A stretch of DNA of 64,000 bases, taken from NCBI GenBank assembly GCA_900550475.1, contig URSA01000006.1, positions 1 through 64,000 of the forward strand, in the 5' to 3' direction. Of the stretch, positions 57,201 to 64,000 are shown piece after piece (position 1 is the stretch's first letter; every line of letters starts with the position of its first letter). The notes under the pieces were generated by a model. It was not told where the DNA came from, did no database searches, and saw only the letters and a list, made by a program, of their open reading frames with translations. This stretch comes from an uncultured Lachnospiraceae bacterium. Lineage in GTDB: Bacteria; Bacillota; Clostridia; Lachnospirales; Lachnospiraceae. A program made the position numbers and the translations under genes.

Positions 57201-58802
57201 CTAAGCGTAAAGGCTGTTGATGTATTCGGTGGGGGAAACGCCCTCCGCCTTCTTAAAGACCTTGCTGAAATAAAAGGCGCTCTCGTAGCCAAGAGCCTCC
57301 GCAGCCTCGTAAACCTTGAGGTTCTCCTCCGCCAGCAGCCGCTTTGCCTCGGCGATCTTACAGAGATTGACGTACTCGCTGAAACCCGTATCGTTGTATT
57401 TGCCGAAAAGCTGGCTCAGATACCCGGGGCTGATGCCGAATACGGCGGCGACCTCGTTCAGGGAAAGATGCTCGCACACATGCTCGCCGATGTATTTCTT
57501 CACATTTGCCACGATATGGTTCTTGTAGTCCTTGCGCCTTGCCGCGAACAGCTCCGCCAGCCTCTCCGTAAAGACCTTGAGCCACTGCATGACCTGTTCC
57601 ACATTGGTCTGCTTGTAAAGGGAGCGGTAGCCGTCCGGGTCGTCAAGGAAGAAGCCGGAAACGATGGTCTCGCCGTCCTGAAGCAGGGAGATGGAAAGGT
57701 ATAAAATGTTGCTTGCAGCGTCAAGCGCCTGCACATAATGTCCGGGATGCTCGCGGAAAAGCCCGCAGATCGCGTCCACGGTGCGGGTCAGAATGTCCGG
57801 GTCATATTCTTCAAAGGCACGGGTCAGATCGTTCTTGAACAGGCTCATATTGAAGGAGCTCTTGCAGGCTGTCTGCTGTACCGTGGTCTCAAATGCAAGA
57901 ACCGGGGTCGTGTCGTCGGCGAGATGATATGCCTGACGGGACGCCTGATAGGAGTCGCAGATGGCGAAAGGATTCTGTACCCATGTGCCGATTCCACAGC
58001 ACAGGGTTACGTTATAGTAGTTCTGCAGGCTGGTGCTGATGCTTTGCAGGATGTCCGAAAGGCCCTCATAATAGGAAAATTCGGGATTCTGCCCGGACTC
58101 GAAGCAGAAGATCAGCGCGAAGTGGCGCAGATCCAGCGACAGCGTGTAGAGCGGCAGATATTTGGCTCCCAGCTCGCGGATCATCTGTATGGAGCAGGTA
58201 AAGAGAGAGAGCTGCTTGGCGGCGGAAAAACTGTCCGCAAACGGGCTGATGATCTCGCCGTAGCAGCAGACATAGCCCCGGTAGCAGAAACTGAGATTGA
58301 GATCCCGGCTCTGCAAAAGGAACTGCTCCTCAGACTCAAACAGATTGTGGAGAAGGCTGATGAAGAACTTATCATAAAAGGGATGGACGCCTGCGGAAGC
58401 GGACGCTCCCTTCCCGGACTGGGCGATCAGGCTGAGCACTCTGGTGATGGCTTCCTTCAGCGTTTCGGGGGTCAGCTCCAGCTTAACCAGATAGTCGGAC
58501 ACCTGATAGGTCAGCGCATCCCGCGCCATTTGGAAATCTTCATAGCTGGTCAGGATGATAAAGTGGGGGCAGCTGCTCCCATACCGTTCCCGGCAGACCT
58601 TTGCAAGCTCAAGACCGTTCATCACGGGCATCTTGATGTCCGTGACCACGATGTCGGGCGATTTTTCCTCAATGATCTTAAGGGCAGCCTGGCCGTTCAT
58701 GGCAGTGCCGCAGATCTCGATATTCAGTTCTGCCCAGTTTAACATGGAACGGATGCCTGCCTGAACAAGAGGCTCATCATCCACAATCAGAAGTTGGTAC
58801 AT
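57201..58802 (-). CDS. YesN-type AraC-family response regulator
   Basis: This protein of about 533 residues begins with a receiver domain (MYQLLIVDDEPLVQAGIRSM, phospho-acceptor Asp in VVTDIKMPVMNG). It has a long middle region of about 280 residues with no clear family, then an AraC-type double HTH (FGISPGYLSQLFGKYNDTGF, then SEYVNLCKIAEAKRLLAEE and YESAFYFSKVFKKAEGVSP). Such regulators activate neighbouring carbohydrate operons. ATG 58802 has AAGGAGCG upstream. It pairs with the kinase gene whose stop codon is 17 bp upstream. Confidence 0.94.
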   Translation of the reverse strand: MYQLLIVDDEPLVQAGIRSMLNWAELNIEICGTAMNGQAALKIIEEKSPDIVVTDIKMPVMNGLELAKVCRERYGSSCPHFIILTSYEDFQMARDALTYQVSDYLVKLELTPETLKEAITRVLSLIAQSGKGASASAGVHPFYDKFFISLLHNLFESEEQFLLQSRDLNLSFCYRGYVCCYGEIISPFADSFSAAKQLSLFTCSIQMIRELGAKYLPLYTLSLDLRHFALIFCFESGQNPEFSYYEGLSDILQSISTSLQNYYNVTLCCGIGTWVQNPFAICDSYQASRQAYHLADDTTPVLAFETTVQQTACKSSFNMSLFKNDLTRAFEEYDPDILTRTVDAICGLFREHPGHYVQALDAASNILYLSISLLQDGETIVSGFFLDDPDGYRSLYKQTNVEQVMQWLKVFTERLAELFAARRKDYKNHIVANVKKYIGEHVCEHLSLNEVAAVFGISPGYLSQLFGKYNDTGFSEYVNLCKIAEAKRLLAEENLKVYEAAEALGYESAFYFSKVFKKAEGVSPTEYINSLYA

Positions 58803-58819
58803 GGTACGCTCCTTTTCCT

Positions 58820-60634
58820 TTATTTTACGGAAGGCTCCCATTTACGGAACGGGATATGGATGGACATGGTCGTGTATTCGCCTTCCCGGCTTTCAATGGT
58901 AATGCCGTATGCGTCCCCAAACTGGTATTGCAGACGCTTATGCACGTTGCTCACGCCGATCTCACGGAAGAAATCCGCGCTGGCGTCCTCGTTGGAAACG
59001 ATGATCTGAGCCGCTTTTTCCGCGCACATTCCCACGCCGTCGTCGGTTACGTCGATGCGCACATTTTCCCTGCTGTCCGGCTCATAGCCCACGCAGATCA
59101 GGATATGCCCGGCGCAGCCCTTCGGCTCGATTCCGTGGAAGATGGCGTTTTCAACCAGTGGCTGCAGGGTAAATTTGATAATCTCGCAGTTGTAGAGCGC
59201 CTCATCCTCCACCCTTATGTTCATGGAGATCGTACCGCCGTAGCGGTAGCTCTGGATGGTAAAATAGTTCTGCACGAGGGACAGCTCCTCCTGCAGGTCA
59301 ATAAGAAGGCTGGTTCCCTTGGAAATACTCTTTAAAAGGCGGGACAGCGAGGTAGTCATCTCGGCAATGCCGTCCGCTCCCTGAATGGTCGCCATCCACT
59401 TGATGGAGTTTAAGGTGTTATACAGAAAATGCGGGTTGATCTGGCTTTGCAGCATCCGGTACTCCAGATCCTTCTTCTGCTTTTCATCCTGTAAGCGGTG
59501 CTCCAGAAGGCGGCACACGTTTTCCGACAGGTCGTTGATGCCCCTGCCGATATCGCCCAGCTCATGCTCCCATTCCACGGAAGGGTCTCTGGAGAAATCT
59601 CCCTCAGAAATGCGCAGCATTCTGGTCTGCAAGCGGGAGACCGGCACGGTGATCATGCGGTTTAAAAGGATCAGGAGCAGTACGCCGATGGAGAGAATCC
59701 CGATCAGAATGCAGGCAAGGATCCCGCCGAACAGGGCGGTCTGGCTGGTGCGCTCCGCATGGGAAATGCTCTGGCTTAGGTAGCAGTCCGGCATATCCAG
59801 AGGCGTTGTCACCAGGATCTGCTCGCCGTGTTCCTGACTTTTGAGCCGCGTGATCCTTGTCCGGGGCGTGAGGGCGTGGGTGCTCATATCTTCCTTGAAG
59901 GTATAGGAGGGGGTAATCTCCGTGAGACTGCCGTTCTCAAACCGATAGGTATGCTCTGCGATGGTCAGGTACAGGAAGCTGTCCTCGGCGGCGCTGTAAT
60001 CCTTTAACGGATCAGTAAAGAGATCCGGGGACACTTCAATAAAGAGGTAGCCCGCCTGCTTGGAGCTGTACTGGTAGGTGATGGGGCGTATGATGGGAAG
60101 CACCTTGCGCCCCGACCGGTGGAAGGGATCCGACACGATACCCGGAGAAAAATCATAGTCGTCAGCGGAGAGCAGCTCCTCGTAGTAGGGAAGTTCGGGC
60201 ACGCCCGACGCCAGATTTGCCGTGGAGGAGTAGGCGGCGGACACAACCTGCAGGTAATGCTCGGTTGAGATGATGGCAATTCGCGGGATATAATTAGAGG
60301 AAGCGTTGCGGTTGCACTCCTCGCTGAAGGTGTCGTAGGTCGTGACGGACAGCACCGAGCCGGGATTGGGATTGTGCTCGATGTAATTCGCAATGTCGGA
60401 GTTTGTCTGGCAAAAGCGGACCAGACGGTATACATCGTTCATGCTGCCGTCCATGGAGTCCGCCAGAAGACGCAGGCTGGTTTCCGTGGAGCGGATCAGC
60501 GTGTTCTGGAGATAATGCCGGAAAATAAAGTAGCTGAACAGGCTGATCAACAGGCACATTCCCAGAATACCGCCCAGCGTAAATAACAGTATGCGGTTCC
60601 GTATGCTTTTGAAATGATGTTTGCTTTTCTTCAT
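58820..60634 (-). CDS. YesM-type sensor histidine kinase
   Basis: This protein of about 604 residues has two membrane helices flanking an extracellular sensor of about 240 residues, then a HAMP-like region and the YesM-type His_kinase domain (MLQSQINPHFLYNTLNSIKW with the phospho-acceptor His). An HATPase domain follows with PLVENAIFHGI and DDGVGM. Start codon choice is uncertain. ATG 60634 lies only a few bases after a TGCTATACT extended -10 (60641-60649) and has no ribosome site. TTG 60661 has AAGGG eight bases upstream. It is divergent from the solute-binding protein gene. Confidence 0.92.
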   Translation of the reverse strand: MKKSKHHFKSIRNRILLFTLGGILGMCLLISLFSYFIFRHYLQNTLIRSTETSLRLLADSMDGSMNDVYRLVRFCQTNSDIANYIEHNPNPGSVLSVTTYDTFSEECNRNASSNYIPRIAIISTEHYLQVVSAAYSSTANLASGVPELPYYEELLSADDYDFSPGIVSDPFHRSGRKVLPIIRPITYQYSSKQAGYLFIEVSPDLFTDPLKDYSAAEDSFLYLTIAEHTYRFENGSLTEITPSYTFKEDMSTHALTPRTRITRLKSQEHGEQILVTTPLDMPDCYLSQSISHAERTSQTALFGGILACILIGILSIGVLLLILLNRMITVPVSRLQTRMLRISEGDFSRDPSVEWEHELGDIGRGINDLSENVCRLLEHRLQDEKQKKDLEYRMLQSQINPHFLYNTLNSIKWMATIQGADGIAEMTTSLSRLLKSISKGTSLLIDLQEELSLVQNYFTIQSYRYGGTISMNIRVEDEALYNCEIIKFTLQPLVENAIFHGIEPKGCAGHILICVGYEPDSRENVRIDVTDDGVGMCAEKAAQIIVSNEDASADFFREIGVSNVHKRLQYQFGDAYGITIESREGEYTTMSIHIPFRKWEPSVK

Positions 60635-60755
60635 ATGATAAGTATAGCATAATCGACCCAAAACGGTAGCCCTTAAAAGAAGATGCTAAAAAAAGTGCAT
60701 GTTAAAATAAAAAAGTACATATTCAGAAAGCACTTTCAGAAAAACAGAAGAAAAA

Positions 60756-60784
60756 TTGCGAAAGAATGTGAATTAAATTATAAT
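60756..60784 (+). promoter_or_regulatory. Promoter of the sugar ABC transporter
   Basis: TTGCGA (60756-60761) and TATAAT (60779-60784) are 17 bp apart, 89 bp before the solute-binding protein start. Confidence 0.75.
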
Positions 60785-60873
60785 TTATTCCATGTAAGAC
60801 AAAGCCGGATTCCGATATACTCAAGATACAGTAAGGGGCGGGCAGTTCCGCTCCGAAAAACAGGAGGGTTTAC

Positions 60874-62241
60874 ATGAAAAAGAAGGTTTTAAGCGTATTA
60901 TTGACAGCAGCCATGCTGACGGGTATTCTGGCAGGCTGCGGCGATGCAAAGCAGAATGACAACGGCGGTTCTTCCGCAGGGCAGCAGACCACGGAAAGCA
61001 AGGATGCAAACAGCGGATCGACGGAGAACAACAAGCCGGCTGAGGCAGTCACCCTGAAATGGGCGATCTGGGATCAGGAGACCACCCAGTACTGGAGCGA
61101 CATCAAGGCAGCCTATGAGGCTTCCCATGAAGGCGTTACCATTGAGATGGTGGATCTGGGTTCCACAGAGTATATGACGGTTCTGGCAACGGAATTGTCC
61201 GGCAGCGGTTCCGATTTCGATGTGGTTACCATCAAGGATGTTCCCGGATATGCCACACTGGTACAAAAGGGCTCCATTCTGGCGCTGGATGACTACATAT
61301 CAAAGGATGGCGTGGATCTTTCCAGGTATGCGGGCGTTACCGATCAGGTGACCGTGGACGGAAGCCTGTATGAGCTGCCTTTCAGAAATGACTTCTGGGT
61401 ACTGTTCTACAACAAGGATCTGTTTGACGCAAAGGGTATTGCATACCCCACCAACGACATGACCTTCGATGAGTATGACGCTCTGGCAAGACAGATGACC
61501 GACACCACCTTCGGTGCTCAGGTTTACGGCGCGCACTACCATACATGGAGAAGTGCGGTACAGCTCTTCGGTGTTCTGGACGGAAAGCACACCATTCTGG
61601 ACGGCAATTATGATTTCTTCAAGCCCTACTATGAGATGGTGCTGAATCAGGAAGCGGACGGCGTGTGCAGAAAGTACACTGACCTCAAGACAGAGGGTCT
61701 GCACTACTCCGCAGCATTCTCCGACGGCGATGTTGCCATGATGAACATGGGTTCATGGTTTATTGCAACCCTGATCACCAACCTGAAGTCCGGCGAGTAT
61801 GATCCCTCCCTGTGCGGCAACTGGGGTATTGTGAAATATCCTCATGCCGACGGCGTAGAGGCAGGCTCCACCCTCGGTACGATCACCGGTCTGGCAGTGA
61901 CCACCGCAAGCGACACTCCCGATGCAGCATGGGATTTCGTGAAGTGGGTAAGCGGTGAAGAGGGCGCAGCGGTTATGGCTTCCAGCGGTAACTTCCCTGC
62001 CATTATGACGGATGAGGTAGTGGGCATGATCTCCTCTCTGGACGGCTTCCCCGGCGATGATGCAAGCAAGGAGGCACTGACAGTTTCCAACCTGTACCTT
62101 GAGGTTCCTTATGCACCCAACGTATCTGAGATCAACTCCGTGCTGGATTCCTACCACGGCAGCATTATGAGCGGTGAGCTCAGTATCGACGCCGGTATCG
62201 AGGCAATGAATGCGGCAGTTGCGGATATTCTGCAGAAATAG
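60874..62241 (+). CDS. Sugar ABC transporter solute-binding lipoprotein (family 1)
   Basis: This 455-residue protein starts with a lipoprotein signal (VLLTAAMLTGILAGCG) followed by a Ser/Gly/Asn-rich linker. The rest matches family 1 binding proteins: VTLKWAIWDQETTQYW, PGYATLVQKGSILALDDYI, YELPFRNDFWVLFYNKDLF and, near the C-terminus, AWDFVKWVSGEEGAAVMA. It captures an oligosaccharide outside the membrane for the permeases that follow. AGGAGGG precedes the ATG. The ligand is unknown; the divergent heparinase-like operon suggests an uronic oligosaccharide. Confidence 0.94.
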   Translation: MKKKVLSVLLTAAMLTGILAGCGDAKQNDNGGSSAGQQTTESKDANSGSTENNKPAEAVTLKWAIWDQETTQYWSDIKAAYEASHEGVTIEMVDLGSTEYMTVLATELSGSGSDFDVVTIKDVPGYATLVQKGSILALDDYISKDGVDLSRYAGVTDQVTVDGSLYELPFRNDFWVLFYNKDLFDAKGIAYPTNDMTFDEYDALARQMTDTTFGAQVYGAHYHTWRSAVQLFGVLDGKHTILDGNYDFFKPYYEMVLNQEADGVCRKYTDLKTEGLHYSAAFSDGDVAMMNMGSWFIATLITNLKSGEYDPSLCGNWGIVKYPHADGVEAGSTLGTITGLAVTTASDTPDAAWDFVKWVSGEEGAAVMASSGNFPAIMTDEVVGMISSLDGFPGDDASKEALTVSNLYLEVPYAPNVSEINSVLDSYHGSIMSGELSIDAGIEAMNAAVADILQK

Positions 62242-62280
62242 ACCGGATTAAAATGACCGAAAAAGAATGAACATAACGGG

Positions 62281-62304
62281 AAGGGGTCGTACCTGCGGCC
62301 CCTT
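62281..62304 (+). terminator. Intercistronic hairpin between binding protein and permease
   Basis: AAGGGGTCG and CGGCCCCTT form a 9-bp stem with a six-base loop, followed by TCTC. It is a weak terminator or RNA-stabilising hairpin that would lower permease expression relative to the binding protein. Confidence 0.55.
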
Positions 62305-62336
62305 TCTCAACAGAAGCGTCTGAAAGGAGATTTGCA

Positions 62337-63236
62337 ATGCGAAAATTGAGCCGTCAAACCAAGAGAGATCTGGTGGCATACTCCTTTATTGCACCTAACT
62401 TTATCGGATTTTGCGTATTTACCCTGATTCCCATCGTATTCGCCTTCGCACTGGCGTTTATGAAATGGGACGGAAGCAACCCCATACAGTGGGCTGGGCT
62501 TGATAATTTCCTGCGCCTGAAGGACGACATTTTCTTCAGGGCGGCATTGAAAAATACCATTATTTACTGTATCGGTACCGTGCCTCTGACCATGATCGCG
62601 TCGCTGGCACTGGCAATCATCTTAAATCAGAAAGTGATAGGACGCGGGGTGTTCAGAACCCTCTCCTTTTTCCCATATGTGGCGTCTTTGGTGGCAATTA
62701 CGGCTGTCTGGAAGATGCTGTTCCACCCATCAAAGGGTCCCATCAACAACATTCTGCTGAACGTGTTCCACGTTTCCCAGGAAAACCTTCCCCAGTGGTT
62801 CACAGGCGGTCTGGTGCTTTTCTCCATGATCCTGTTCAGCGTGTGGAAGTACATGGGCTACTACATGGTGATCTATCTGGCGGGGCTTCAGGGAATTTCC
62901 TCGGAGCTCTATGAGGCAGCCAGCCTTGACGGCGCAAACGCATGGCAGAAGTTCCGCTATGTGACATGGCCGCAGCTAAGCTCCACCACCTTCTTCGTTG
63001 TGGTGATGCTGACCATCAACTGCTTCAAGGTGTACGACATCGCCATCATGCTGGCGGGCGGCGGAAGCGGCGAGCTTACCACCTCCGCGACGGTACTGGT
63101 CTACTATATTTATCAGAAGGCGTTCATTGACTGGGATCTGGGCTACTCCAGCTCGGTTGCCATGGTGCTGTTTTTGATGGTGCTTTTTGTGACCATCATC
63201 CAGTTCCGCGGTCAGGCAAAGAAGGAAAAAGCGTAA
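62337..63236 (+). CDS. Sugar ABC transporter permease (MalF/UgpA type)
   Basis: This 299-residue protein has six membrane helices. It carries the binding-protein-dependent transport EAA motif, EAASLDGANAWQKFRYVTWP, for contact with the ATPase. The family start YSFIAPNFIGFCVFTLIPI is also seen. It forms the channel with the next permease. The ATPase is not in the window. AAAGGAG lies before the ATG at 62337. Confidence 0.94.
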   Translation: MRKLSRQTKRDLVAYSFIAPNFIGFCVFTLIPIVFAFALAFMKWDGSNPIQWAGLDNFLRLKDDIFFRAALKNTIIYCIGTVPLTMIASLALAIILNQKVIGRGVFRTLSFFPYVASLVAITAVWKMLFHPSKGPINNILLNVFHVSQENLPQWFTGGLVLFSMILFSVWKYMGYYMVIYLAGLQGISSELYEAASLDGANAWQKFRYVTWPQLSSTTFFVVVMLTINCFKVYDIAIMLAGGGSGELTTSATVLVYYIYQKAFIDWDLGYSSSVAMVLFLMVLFVTIIQFRGQAKKEKA

Positions 63237-63258
63237 ACGTTATGAGGAGGCGGTATCT

Positions 63259-64000
63259 ATGAAATCAGCACATAAAAAAGCAGTGTTGGGAAAAGTGATC
63301 GTATACATCATCTTGATCATCATCGCGCTGGCAATGCTCATCCCGTTTTTGTGGATGCTCTCCGCATCCATAAAGAGCGACAGGGAGGTGTTTCAGATGA
63401 ATCCCTTCGTGTGGATTCCCGAACATCCCAAGTGGAGCAACTACGCGGATATATGGAAAAAAATACCCTTCGCAAGATTTGTGGGAAATACGGTGTATCT
63501 GACCCTGATCGTCACCTTCCTGCAGCTTCTTACCAGCAGCTTTGCGGCGTATTCCTTTGCAAAGCTGGATTTCAGGCATAAGCACGGTTTGTTCCTCGCA
63601 TACATTGCCACCATCGCAATGCCGTGGCAGGTCTACATGGTTCCCCAGTTTATCATGATGAGGAAAATGGGGTTGAACGACAAGCTGCTTGCCATGATCT
63701 GCCTGCAGGCGTTCTCTGCCTTCGGCGTGTTTATGATGAAGCAGTTTTACGAGGGCATACCGGACGATCTGTGCGAGGCTGCGAGGATCGACGGCATGAG
63801 CGAATACCGGATCTACGCCAGTATCATGCTGCCCCTGTCAAAACCGGCGCTGTCCACCCTGACGATCTTTACTTTTGTGGCGACGTGGAACGACTATTTA
63901 GGCCCCCTGATCTACTTGAAGAGTCAGGAAAAAAAGACCATCCAGCTCGGACTGAAAATGTTTATCAGCCAGTACTCCTCGGATTACGGTCTGATTATGG
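63259..64000 (+). CDS. Sugar ABC transporter permease (MalG/UgpE type), 3' truncated by window edge
   Basis: The reading frame opens at ATG 63259 (MKSAHKKAVLGKVIVYIIL) with GAGGAGG upstream and stays open to the last base, so the end is outside the window. Visible are the first membrane helices, MLIPFLWMLSASIKSD, PWQVYMVPQFIMM, the EAA motif CEAARIDGMSEYRIYASIMLP and TFVATWNDYLGPLIYL. It pairs with the permease encoded 22 bp upstream. Confidence 0.95.
   Translation, partial: MKSAHKKAVLGKVIVYIILIIIALAMLIPFLWMLSASIKSDREVFQMNPFVWIPEHPKWSNYADIWKKIPFARFVGNTVYLTLIVTFLQLLTSSFAAYSFAKLDFRHKHGLFLAYIATIAMPWQVYMVPQFIMMRKMGLNDKLLAMICLQAFSAFGVFMMKQFYEGIPDDLCEAARIDGMSEYRIYASIMLPLSKPALSTLTIFTFVATWNDYLGPLIYLKSQEKKTIQLGLKMFISQYSSDYGLIM

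Noticed and set aside
1..64000. CRISPR arrays, insertion sequences, prophage genes or attachment sites
   Set aside because: No regularly spaced repeats, transposase, integrase or capsid-type ORF was seen.

Overview
The window reads as a chromosomal segment of a Gram-positive anaerobe of the class Clostridia, most likely a Lachnospiraceae gut bacterium. The grounds are gene content and order: rpsF-ssb-rpsR, gdpP-rplI-dnaB, glgC-glgD-spoVG, a MecA adaptor, a pyruvate formate-lyase system, an F-ATPase with Clostridia-type AtpZ and AtpI, and strong AGGAGG-type ribosome binding sites. Genus and species cannot be fixed from the sequence alone. No phage, insertion sequence, CRISPR array or rRNA was seen.

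Layout. 1-250: three tRNAs (Glu truncated, Asn, Cys) and a terminator. 0.3-4.6 kb: YdcF-like protein, PIG-V-like membrane glycosyltransferase, sirtuin, DUF951, then rpsF-ssb-rpsR. 4.7-6.9 kb: a secreted galactanase lipoprotein whose signal peptide lies in a different frame. 7-11.9 kb: gdpP, rplI, dnaB and a MerR-type regulator. 12-15.8 kb (minus strand): a PFL locus in which the catalytic chain and the glycyl-radical domain are separate genes with a third small gene between them, followed by pflA and a ferredoxin. 16-17.7 kb: DUF1858 protein, mecA and small ORFs. 17.9-24.4 kb: cell-wall hydrolases (GH18, amidase, coiled-coil/SleB) interleaved with tsaC-like, rpiB, upp and dCMP deaminase genes. 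24.5-31.7 kb: the ATP synthase operon atpZ-I-B-E-F-H-A-G-D-C. 31.8-37 kb: an uncharacterised trio, a queT-family transporter behind a preQ1-type riboswitch, and a lipoprotein. 37-43 kb (minus): bioY behind a BirA-type operator, a long prs, a DnaI/DnaC-like helicase loader, a DnaD-like gene, a cluster of DnaA boxes, and murC. 43-50 kb: glgC, glgD, spoVG, pth, mfd. 50-55 kb: a catabolite-controlled sugar kinase, a chemoreceptor and a DEAD-box helicase. 55-64 kb: a carbohydrate unit made of a heparinase II/III-like enzyme with a YesM/YesN two-component system (minus), divergent from a sugar ABC transporter that runs off the right edge.

How the genes work together. Ribosomal, replication and ATP synthase genes lie on the plus strand at both ends, so replication probably passes left to right and the origin is probably outside the window. 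Energy metabolism combines mixed-acid fermentation (PFL, ferredoxin), glycogen synthesis and an ATP synthase whose c subunit carries a Na+-binding signature. Carbohydrate acquisition is represented by the galactanase, the YesMN/ABC/heparinase-like unit and the CcpA-type cre site.

The strongest leads are the three-part PFL, in which the middle 65-residue protein resembles the start of the glycyl-radical domain but carries cysteines where the radical loop should be, and the array of seven DnaA-box-like 9-mers (four perfect) between the dnaD-like gene and murC.
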